A stretch of DNA of 6,705 nt from NCBI GenBank assembly GCA_001784535.1, contig MFRJ01000100.1, positions 21,924 through 28,628 on the forward strand. The letters are read 5' to 3'. This DNA comes from Candidatus Melainabacteria bacterium GWA2_34_9. Lineage in GTDB: Bacteria > Cyanobacteriota > Vampirovibrionia > Gastranaerophilales > UBA9971. The translations under genes and the position numbers were made by a program. Below the pieces are notes generated by a model that worked only from the letters and a program-made list of their open reading frames with translations, had not been told where the DNA came from and did no database searches. Below are positions 1-5,379 of the stretch, one piece after another (position 1 is the first letter of the stretch; every line of letters begins with the position of its first letter).

Positions 1-1
1 A

Positions 2-1735
2 AGCTTAAAAGCATACGCGCTTTCATTTTCAGCTTCAGAAAAAGAAGCTCCACAGGTAACAATTCCAACAAGACACATAGAAAATGTTGTAAAATCCGTT
101 CAAGATAAAAAATATCATGGCGCAGCTCTTTATATTCCTGAAGGTGGAACAACTCCTACACAAAATGTTCAATGGAGCAAGGTTAAATGGGAAAACTTAA
201 AACAAGAACCTATAAACTGGCAAACAGCAAAAAAAGAAGATATTTTGTCTTTTTGGAGTGCGCTTGCTCTTTGTGAAGTTCAGGAAACAAACTGGGTAAA
301 TAAATTTAACCCTACAAATTCTTTAACAGCACTTTCAACAGGGCATGCTATTTCTTCTCCTCAAGCAAAAGAAAAATACAGTAAAAATATTGAAAAATTA
401 GAAGATTATAAAAATCAATATGATGCAGCATTTGTAAAAAGTCAAAAAGCATTAAAAGAATCCAGTGAAGCGTCCCTTAAACAACTCAGGGAAACATTAT
501 CTAAAAAAGGACATCTTGCTTATCTTGATCAGCCTTTAATTGATCCCAAAACAGGAAAATTTGCTATTGATTTTACTGTTTTTGACACAGAAACAACAGG
601 TGTCGGCGATAATGACAGAATAATTCAGATTGGTGCCGCTCAATTTAAAGATGGAAAACCGACAAAAGCTTATAACAAGTTTTTTGATCCCGAAATGGAG
701 GTTCCACAGGGAGCTGTTAATGTTCACGGTCTCAGCAGACAAGTATTGTTAGAAAAACATAAAGCAAAACCTTTACATGACTCTTTAGCAAACTTTACGC
801 AAAAAGTTGTCGGAAACAATCTTTTAGTAGCTTATAATGCCCAGTTTGACATAGGCAAAATAAACCACGAAATTGATTTATACAACTTAGAACAAGATAA
901 AGAAGCTTTAAAGAAAAAAGAACAGTGCTTAACTCTTGATCCTTTCTTAATGCTTCAAAGAATACATCCTTTTGTAGGCGTAAGGAAAAAACTCGGAGAA
1001 CAGTATAAATTCTTCTTCGGAAAAGACCTTGAAGGTACGGCGCATGATGCTCTTGACGACGTAAACGCAACTGTAGATATTTTAAAATATACTGCTCTTT
1101 CTCTTAATAAAAACTTTATACCGACAAAAACAAAAAAAGCACTCACTGTAGGCGACTTCTTAACATTCCAATTCGGCGGAGAAGTTAAAGGTCTTAATAT
1201 AAAGCTTGATAATGAGCTTAAAATCAATAAAAATAAAACTTATGACTGGTCATACAGATATAGTTTTGTTAGAGCTGACGGTTTCCCTGACGGATGTACA
1301 CTTAAAAAAGGCAACTTTGAAAATCTTGAAAACAAATACGGTGAAGTATTAGGAAACGAAAACATTGCTACTTTAAGAAAACTTAGAGAAGTAATGAATG
1401 AAGACAAAACACCAAGTTATTCACCACAAAGTATTGTCAGAATTTTAAAAAGCGATGAATATAAAATCGAGGACCATAACGGAGTTCCTAAAGACAAATT
1501 AATCAAATTAATTTGTGAAAATTCTCCGAATGCAAAATCCAACTTCCAGAAAACACTATGGGTAAAAAATATTAACCCGTGGGATACTCAAAATGATTTA
1601 CCGGATATGGAAATTTCCAGACAGGTAATGCTTGACAAATCACCTGCTGAGATTAAAGCTCAAGTTAAAAAAGGCAAGCTTCCTGATCTTTCTAATCAAG
1701 AACAGCCTGAGTATTACACTAAATTCAAGTCTTAA
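2..1735 (+). CDS. DEDDh 3'-5' exonuclease domain protein, 5'-truncated by window edge
   Basis: The reading frame is open from base 2, so the gene enters from the left. The TTG at 245 is internal, because 81 in-frame codons precede it without a stop. Of 577 visible residues, about 190-365 form a DnaQ-like RNase T/exonuclease fold. DEDDh residues are D195 and E197 in FDTETTG, D283 in YNAQFD, and H348 and D353 in HDALDD. This family removes nucleotides 3'-5' from DNA or RNA using two metal ions; substrate is unknown here. The N-terminal ~190 visible residues include a Lys/Glu-rich, probably helical stretch (~120-170). The C-terminal ~210 residues match no family I recognise, and there is no polymerase, helicase or BRCT motif. 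It is much longer than the DNA polymerase III epsilon subunit (about 240 residues), so I do not call it dnaQ. Exonuclease domain certain; cellular role unknown. Confidence 0.9.
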   Translation, partial: SLKAYALSFSASEKEAPQVTIPTRHIENVVKSVQDKKYHGAALYIPEGGTTPTQNVQWSKVKWENLKQEPINWQTAKKEDILSFWSALALCEVQETNWVNKFNPTNSLTALSTGHAISSPQAKEKYSKNIEKLEDYKNQYDAAFVKSQKALKESSEASLKQLRETLSKKGHLAYLDQPLIDPKTGKFAIDFTVFDTETTGVGDNDRIIQIGAAQFKDGKPTKAYNKFFDPEMEVPQGAVNVHGLSRQVLLEKHKAKPLHDSLANFTQKVVGNNLLVAYNAQFDIGKINHEIDLYNLEQDKEALKKKEQCLTLDPFLMLQRIHPFVGVRKKLGEQYKFFFGKDLEGTAHDALDDVNATVDILKYTALSLNKNFIPTKTKKALTVGDFLTFQFGGEVKGLNIKLDNELKINKNKTYDWSYRYSFVRADGFPDGCTLKKGNFENLENKYGEVLGNENIATLRKLREVMNEDKTPSYSPQSIVRILKSDEYKIEDHNGVPKDKLIKLICENSPNAKSNFQKTLWVKNINPWDTQNDLPDMEISRQVMLDKSPAEIKAQVKKGKLPDLSNQEQPEYYTKFKS

Positions 1736-1774
1736 TTTTAAAAAATACTGTTATAGGGTTATAGAGGTAGAGGT

Positions 1775-1808
1775 AAAAAAAACCGTCTTTTTAAAAGACG
1801 GTTTTTTT
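1775..1808. terminator. Bidirectional intrinsic terminator
   Basis: An inverted repeat has a CCGTC/GACGG core, extended by A/T pairs, with an A-tract on its left and a T-tract on its right. It therefore reads as a stem followed by U residues on both strands. It sits in the gap between the convergent exonuclease gene (ending 1735) and rpsT (ending 1829) and probably terminates both. The arms match over 16 bases (1776-1791 with 1793-1808), so the real loop must be opened from the A/T part at the centre. Confidence 0.88.
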
Positions 1809-1828
1809 AATATTTTCATAAAATCTAC

Positions 1829-2104
1829 TTAAGCAGGAATATCACCTTTGTTTACGTGTCCTACTAATCTTGATTTTTTTCTTGCAGCTGTGTTTTTATG
1901 AAGAACACCTTTTGAAACAGCTTTATCAATTAAGCTGTATGCTTTATTGACGGTTTCCTGAATCTTTTCTGCTTTTTCTTTTGCTTTTATAGCTTCATAT
2001 ACTTTTTTAACAGCGTTTTTAACTGAAGTTTTTATTGAAATATTACGCAGTTTATTTCTTTCTGATACATCTACTCTTTTTTCTGCTGATTTAATATTTG
2101 GCAA
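1829..2104 (-). CDS. rpsT: Small ribosomal subunit protein S20 (bS20)
   Basis: This 91-residue, very basic, helical protein begins MPNIKSAEKRV and contains the S20 hallmarks: a Lys/Arg-rich N-terminus, NKLRNISIKTSVKNAVKKV, and the C-terminal GVLHKNTAARKKSRL segment. S20 is a primary 16S rRNA-binding protein that helps assemble the 30S subunit. Length is normal (usually 85-95). The start codon is TTG (complement of 2102-2104), not ATG: residue 2 onward matches the family, no in-frame ATG lies upstream before a stop, and an AGGAG ribosome binding site lies 8 bases before it. Escherichia coli rpsT also starts with UUG, where the weak start is linked to translational autocontrol; the same control here is inference. 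The gene is monocistronic, with its own promoter upstream and a shared bidirectional terminator downstream. Confidence 0.97.
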   Translation of the reverse strand: MPNIKSAEKRVDVSERNKLRNISIKTSVKNAVKKVYEAIKAKEKAEKIQETVNKAYSLIDKAVSKGVLHKNTAARKKSRLVGHVNKGDIPA

Positions 2105-2112
2105 TTTAATTT

Positions 2113-2117
2113 CTCCT
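2113..2117 (-). promoter_or_regulatory. Ribosome binding site of rpsT
   Basis: On the minus strand AGGAG lies 8 bases before the TTG start codon of rpsT. It is the best Shine-Dalgarno match in the window apart from that of the rubrerythrin gene. It decides the start, since no ATG is available in frame. Confidence 0.85.
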
Positions 2118-2164
2118 GTTACTTTTTTAAATTTATTTGGATGATTTTTACTGAGACATCATAA

Positions 2165-2192
2165 ATTATATTACATCAAAGTTTACTGTAAA
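2165..2192 (-). promoter_or_regulatory. Sigma-70-type promoter of rpsT
   Basis: On the minus strand a TTTACA -35 box (2187-2192, one mismatch from TTGACA) and a perfect TATAAT -10 box (2165-2170) are separated by 16 bases. Transcription would start near 2158, giving an untranslated leader of about 50 bases before the UUG start. The promoter lies downstream of the terminator of the preceding glycosidase gene, so rpsT appears to be transcribed on its own. Confidence 0.8.
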
Positions 2193-2212
2193 TAGTAAGT
2201 TGGTAATTGGTA

Positions 2213-2241
2213 GAAAAAATAAGGGCAGCACTTGCTGCCTT
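2213..2241 (-). terminator. Intrinsic terminator after the phosphodiester-glycosidase gene
   Basis: On the minus strand the GC-rich inverted repeat GGCAGCA/TGCTGCC (2224-2239, two central bases) is followed by CTTATTTTTT. This is a textbook Rho-independent terminator. It lies 28 bases past the glycosidase stop codon and just before the rpsT promoter. On the plus strand no U-tract follows, so it is one-directional. Confidence 0.9.
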
Positions 2242-2268
2242 AGTTGTAATGAGTTAGTTCAAAGAATT

Positions 2269-3462
2269 TTAATAACCGGGAGCTATTATAAGTGCGTTTG
2301 TAACTCTATTTCCGCCTCTTGTAGTAGGGCTGTTTACTACTCTGCCGTTATATACCATCTGAGTTGAAGACCCGCCGTCAAGGTTCATTGCGTTGTGGGC
2401 TCCAAGTTCTTTCATTAATTTTGCAAGTTCCGGAAGTGTTGCACCGCTGGTTCCTTCTTGTCTGCCATCAACTGTAACCAGAAGTAAACTTCCTCCTTTT
2501 GTATAACCTACTGCGGTTCTAGGAGCTTTCATTGAGGAGAAGCTTTTGCTAAAACGCTGCCTGTCAATGAAGACTTGACCTTCTTTTACTAAGTAAGGTC
2601 CGCCTCCTACTGCATATTTTACGTTATTCCAATCGTCAGGACTTAATTTTACTGTATAGTTAACATTGTCATACTGTTGTATGATTCTTTTAGGTATTTT
2701 GCTTCTTGGACCGACTACTACATATCCGCCCTGAGGAATTAAAACGCTGCTTTGTTTTATGTATTGAATTTTTCCGTCGAGAACCGCTATGTGACAATAA
2801 TATTCTGATGTGCGAGGAGTTCTTGAACCCCATCTGTCTGTATATACTGTAAATGCTGTTTGACTGAATACAGGCTGGTTGATATTGAATAATGGAAGAT
2901 TGATATTGTTTCCAATTTTGATTTCTCCTGATACATCAAGTTTTTCCATTTTAAATTTATTATCTTCTGTAACCCCGAAAACAACTCGTTGATAAAGAGG
3001 ACCTGTTAAAATTTCCCCATTAACAATAGAAGCCCCTAATGGGACTCCTGTATCCGGTTTAAAATATGATGCGTTAATTCCTGCTATTGCGTTTTCAATG
3101 GTAACTAAATCTTTTACTTTCCTTACTGAATTTAATTTATAAGAACCATAGGACGGCTTAATGATTAATCTTTCTGCTTCAGGATTTACGACTATTATAT
3201 TTACTATAGCCGGTCGCCCGTTAAGCCAACGCTTAATACGCTTATGGGTTACGCCTTTCCCCCGAACTATATTATTTGAAAATTCAGGGTTATTATAGCA
3301 AAGTTTTGAATTTGTTGAAGTACAGTCCGGTCTTTTTGAAAAATCATGAGGAGTAATACTGGCTAATTCCTGAGTAAGCGCTTCTTGTGATACAAATGCA
3401 ACAAGTGTCGCTAAAACTAAAATTTTTAAAAATCCTTTTTTTGAAACAACTCTGACTCTCAT
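2269..3462 (-). CDS. Exported phosphodiester glycosidase (NAGPA/DUF2233-type) domain protein
   Basis: The 397-residue protein (from ATG) starts with a basic stretch and a hydrophobic segment at about 11-26, so it is an export signal or N-terminal anchor. After a spacer with two close cysteines (C47, C56), it carries the hallmarks of the family named for human N-acetylglucosamine-1-phosphodiester alpha-N-acetylglucosaminidase: AGINASYF (~127-134), GGGPYLV (~286), RTAVGYT (~315), VDGR (~331), NLDGGSST (~360-367) and RVTNALII near the C-terminus. The family cleaves glycosidic bonds in sugar phosphodiesters; bacterial members act outside the cytoplasm on poorly known envelope substrates. The exact substrate cannot be read here. 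An in-frame TTG at 3474 would add four residues (MGRD); I prefer the ATG because neither start has a strong Shine-Dalgarno and the ATG gives a compact signal sequence. A strong terminator follows, and rubrerythrin is divergent upstream. Confidence 0.92.
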   Translation of the reverse strand: MRVRVVSKKGFLKILVLATLVAFVSQEALTQELASITPHDFSKRPDCTSTNSKLCYNNPEFSNNIVRGKGVTHKRIKRWLNGRPAIVNIIVVNPEAERLIIKPSYGSYKLNSVRKVKDLVTIENAIAGINASYFKPDTGVPLGASIVNGEILTGPLYQRVVFGVTEDNKFKMEKLDVSGEIKIGNNINLPLFNINQPVFSQTAFTVYTDRWGSRTPRTSEYYCHIAVLDGKIQYIKQSSVLIPQGGYVVVGPRSKIPKRIIQQYDNVNYTVKLSPDDWNNVKYAVGGGPYLVKEGQVFIDRQRFSKSFSSMKAPRTAVGYTKGGSLLLVTVDGRQEGTSGATLPELAKLMKELGAHNAMNLDGGSSTQMVYNGRVVNSPTTRGGNRVTNALIIAPGY

Positions 3463-3557
3463 ATCTCGACCCAACGTGTTCTTACTTTTTGTAACTCAAT
3501 CTTCTTCTCTGCTACAAATGTAATGCTTGTTTTATTATCATATTAACATATTATGCA

Positions 3558-3603
3558 TGATTTTTAAAGGGGGTAATTCGAATTTTTTACTGATTTTTAA
3601 AGG
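3558..3603. repeat. 13-base direct repeat, two copies 33 bases apart
   Basis: TGATTTTTAAAGG occurs at 3558-3570 and again at 3591-3603, in the same orientation with starts 33 bases apart, or about three helical turns. It lies about 95-140 bases upstream of the glycosidase start. It may be a tandem protein-binding site. The motif is AT-rich, so chance duplication is possible. Confidence 0.5.
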
Positions 3604-3790
3604 AATTTTCAGATTTTAATCGCTACATTTACACTTATTCTTGCAAATGCCAGAGATTGTTTTTATTTTTTGTCAAATAGAGGGCGTTTTAAAGCTTTTT
3701 TATAAGTGTATGTTTTACATATAATATTTATTATTTGAATTAAAAAATTAATTTTCTGTTAAATTTAAAGTTTATAAACAAAAAATTTTG

Positions 3791-3796
3791 TATACT
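3791..3796 (+). promoter_or_regulatory. Possible -10 box of the rubrerythrin promoter
   Basis: TATACT differs from TATAAT at one position and lies 47 bases before the rubrerythrin ATG, giving a leader of about 40 bases. No good -35 box is found at 16-18 bases upstream, so the promoter may depend on an activator or on the AT-rich upstream DNA. Confidence 0.4.
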
Positions 3797-3831
3797 TTAT
3801 GAAATAAATTAGAAGTTAATCTTTTAAAAAG

Positions 3832-3836
3832 AGAGG
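3832..3836 (+). promoter_or_regulatory. Ribosome binding site of the rubrerythrin gene
   Basis: AGAGG lies 7 bases before the ATG at 3844, an optimal spacing. Together with the purine-rich surroundings it predicts efficient translation and fixes the start. Confidence 0.85.
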
Positions 3837-3843
3837 AAAAATT

Positions 3844-4404
3844 ATGAGTACAATAGTTGTAAAAAAATTCGTTTGTTCAATTTGCGGATATACACATGAA
3901 GGCGATGCGCCTCCTGTAAAATGCCCCCAGTGCGGAGTTCCCTCTGAAAAATTCAAGGAACAACAAAATCAAACATTAGCCTGGGCTGATGAACATAAAA
4001 TTGGTGCAGCTAAAGGCATAGATCCTGAAGTTATTGAAGGATTAAAAGCAAACTTTACCGGAGAATGTACAGAAGTTGGAATGTATCTTGCTATGAGCCG
4101 TCAAGCAGATAGAGAAGGTTTTCCTGAAATAGCTGAATCCTACAAAAGAATTGCTTTTGAAGAAGCTGAGCATGCAGCTAAATTTGCCGAGCTTTTAGGA
4201 GAAGTTGTTGATACAAGCACAAAGAAAAATCTTGAACTTAGAGTTGCTGCGGAATTTGGAGCATGCCAGGGTAAAAAAGACATAGCCACAAAAGCAAAAG
4301 AATTAGGCTATGATGCTATTCATGATACCGTTCATGAAATGTGCAAAGACGAAGCTAGACATGGTCAGGCTTTCAAAGGCTTATTAAACAGATATTTCGG
4401 TTAA
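3844..4404 (+). CDS. Reverse rubrerythrin (N-terminal rubredoxin-like, C-terminal ferritin-like)
   Basis: In this 186-residue cytosolic protein the domain order is inverted relative to classical rubrerythrin. A short rubredoxin-type iron site comes first: C11-x2-C14 and C27-x2-C30, with 12 residues between the pairs. A four-helix ferritin-like di-iron domain follows (about 58-186). Likely di-iron ligands are E74 (FTGE), E107 and H110 (EAEH), E137 (AAEFGA), and E170 and H173 (DEARH). Proteins of this type pass electrons from NAD(P)H via a rubredoxin reductase to reduce hydrogen peroxide, and in clostridial forms also oxygen, to water; this protects anaerobes. All expected ligands are present, so it should be active. 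The gene is monocistronic, with a strong ribosome binding site and a strong terminator. A PerR-like site upstream would fit peroxide control but is weak evidence. No reductase partner is in the window. Confidence 0.95.
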   Translation: MSTIVVKKFVCSICGYTHEGDAPPVKCPQCGVPSEKFKEQQNQTLAWADEHKIGAAKGIDPEVIEGLKANFTGECTEVGMYLAMSRQADREGFPEIAESYKRIAFEEAEHAAKFAELLGEVVDTSTKKNLELRVAAEFGACQGKKDIATKAKELGYDAIHDTVHEMCKDEARHGQAFKGLLNRYFG

Positions 4405-4417
4405 AAACAATTATTTA

Positions 4418-4460
4418 ACAAAGTGGCTAGTCCGAAAGACTAGCCACTTTGTCTTTCTTA
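4418..4460. terminator. Strong hairpin terminator between convergent genes
   Basis: A perfect 15-base-pair stem (4418-4432 with 4438-4452) with the stable-type loop CGAAA is followed on the plus strand by a T-rich tail (TCTTTCTT). It ends the rubrerythrin transcript, 13 bases after its stop codon. On the minus strand the tail after the stem is less uniform (TTAAATAATTGTTTTT), so termination of the glycosyltransferase transcript is probable but less certain. Confidence 0.88.
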
Positions 4461-4463
4461 AAC

Positions 4464-5234
4464 TTAATTTTCAAGATTTAATTCTGATTGCCAGAGTTTT
4501 ATTATGGCGACAAATTTATAAATTCCCATCAAAACCGCAAAAATAAACCCATGCCAGCCATCTTTATAACCTTTTTTTAGAAGATATCTTTTGAAAAACT
4601 CCCCTATCGGTCTGGTAAAAAGCATCTTTGCCGAGAACTTAATATTTCTTTCATTGAATTTTTCAAGCTCAAGGGAAGTATATTTGTTCATTCTTGAAAT
4701 AAAAGCTTCAATAGAATCGTAATTATAATGAATTAACGCAAGTTCGGTTCTTTTCGGGTCAATAAAAAATTCTCCTACAGAACCATGAGCTGTAGGCGTG
4801 CAGTGAACTTTTTCGTCATAAGTTACTACCCCGTTTTCAAAAAATCTCATAATACTGTTCGGATACCACGACCATAAAACTTTTCCGAGAAGAATATTTT
4901 TTCTAGGGATATAAACAACTTTATAATTGGTTTGATAATTGGTCATATATTCTCTCAAATAAGCTAAAAGTTCAGGAGTAACTATTTCATCGGAATCAAG
5001 AACCAATATCCAGTCCTGTGTTGCATGAGATAATGCAAAATTTCTTGCAGGATCAGCAAACCCGAGATTTTCATGATAAACAATTTTTGCGCCATATTTC
5101 TGTGCAATTTCTATAGTTCTATCTGTTGAATGCATATCGCAAATAACTATTTCCTCAACGGATTTTACAGATTCCAAGCATTTTTCCAGATATTTTTCAG
5201 AATTATAAGTATGAATCACAACTGATATAGTCAT
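4464..5234 (-). CDS. Family 2 glycosyltransferase, LPS-core (WaaE/KdtX-like) type
   Basis: The 256-residue GT-A-fold enzyme starts with the typical MTISVVIHTYNSEKYLEKCLES nucleotide-sugar-binding strand and helix. Conserved acidic residues are D33 in ICDMHSTD and the metal-binding DSDE at 80-83. ENLGFADPARNFAL (~55-68) and the C-terminal block RPIGEFFKRYLLKKGYKDGWHGF (~208-230) are typical of the beta-glucosyltransferase group that includes lipopolysaccharide core enzymes. Such enzymes transfer a sugar from a UDP- or similar donor to a lipid-linked or core glycan at the cytoplasmic membrane face. Donor and acceptor cannot be read from sequence. The hydrophobic C-terminal segment (~229-246) may associate with the membrane. 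The ATG is supported by a purine-rich upstream stretch (GGAAAGAG). It stands alone, convergent with rubrerythrin and divergent from the patatin gene, not in a glycan gene cluster. Confidence 0.92.
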   Translation of the reverse strand: MTISVVIHTYNSEKYLEKCLESVKSVEEIVICDMHSTDRTIEIAQKYGAKIVYHENLGFADPARNFALSHATQDWILVLDSDEIVTPELLAYLREYMTNYQTNYKVVYIPRKNILLGKVLWSWYPNSIMRFFENGVVTYDEKVHCTPTAHGSVGEFFIDPKRTELALIHYNYDSIEAFISRMNKYTSLELEKFNERNIKFSAKMLFTRPIGEFFKRYLLKKGYKDGWHGFIFAVLMGIYKFVAIIKLWQSELNLEN

Positions 5235-5311
5235 TTATTTCTCTTTCCAGTCCACGTTTAATTTAAAATCATTTTGAATTAGTTAAAGTATAAAGTCACT
5301 ACTAAAAAGCA

Positions 5312-5346
5312 ATATAATTATATGATTAAAGTATTATAATTATAAT
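5312..5346. promoter_or_regulatory. Pair of AT-only palindromes upstream of the patatin gene
   Basis: Two perfect palindromes, at 5312-5323 (12 bases) and 5333-5346 (14 bases), share the identical core TATAATTATA at 5313-5322 and 5335-5344. The cores are exactly 22 bases apart, about two helical turns. The second ends 33 bases before the patatin ATG, and each contains TATAAT hexamers that could serve as -10 boxes on either strand. They could be a tandem operator overlapping the promoter(s) of the divergent glycosyltransferase and patatin genes. No good -35 box is seen. Confidence 0.45.
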
Positions 5347-5379
5347 TGAAATAAAGTACTGTGGCTAAGGTAGATTTTA

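Larger units (their letters stand above)
3463..3843. other. Divergent intergenic region between glycosidase and rubrerythrin genes
   Basis: This is about 380 bases of very AT-rich DNA with no credible coding frame, containing the control regions of both divergent genes. On the rubrerythrin side there is a TATACT -10 box and a strong ribosome binding site. Further upstream are a PerR-like palindrome (3719-3733) and a 13-base direct repeat (3558-3570 and 3591-3603). A T-rich run at 3659-3672 lacks a convincing GC stem before it. I see no clear promoter for the glycosidase gene and no structured RNA that I can support. Confidence 0.7.

Noticed and set aside
1..6. AAGCTT (HindIII site) at the very start as a sign of a cloned fragment
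   Set aside because: A single six-base match at the window start can be chance in AT-rich DNA and says nothing about biology.
245..247. TTG at 245 as the start of the exonuclease gene
   Set aside because: The same frame is open upstream to base 2 with protein-like sequence (for example YHGAALYIPEGG), so this TTG is an internal leucine codon.
536..1227. Minus-strand ORFs inside the exonuclease gene
   Set aside because: They are antisense shadows of a well-supported coding region and show no family motifs.
1632..1832. Plus-strand small ORF overlapping the exonuclease 3' end
   Set aside because: It overlaps the exonuclease C-terminus in another frame and runs through the terminator hairpin; it has no ribosome binding site and a composition explained by the overlapping gene.
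2787..2984. Small minus-strand ORF within the glycosidase gene
   Set aside because: It lies in another frame of the same strand, without motifs or a start signal; the overlapping glycosidase frame has clear conserved blocks.
3640..3700. Small RNA or terminator in the divergent gap
   Set aside because: T-rich runs are present but the preceding potential stems are short and A/T-only, so no stable structure can be supported.
5235..5300. Promoter of the glycosyltransferase with TTGCTT and TATACT boxes
   Set aside because: The two boxes on the minus strand are only 14 bases apart, too close for a normal sigma-70 promoter.
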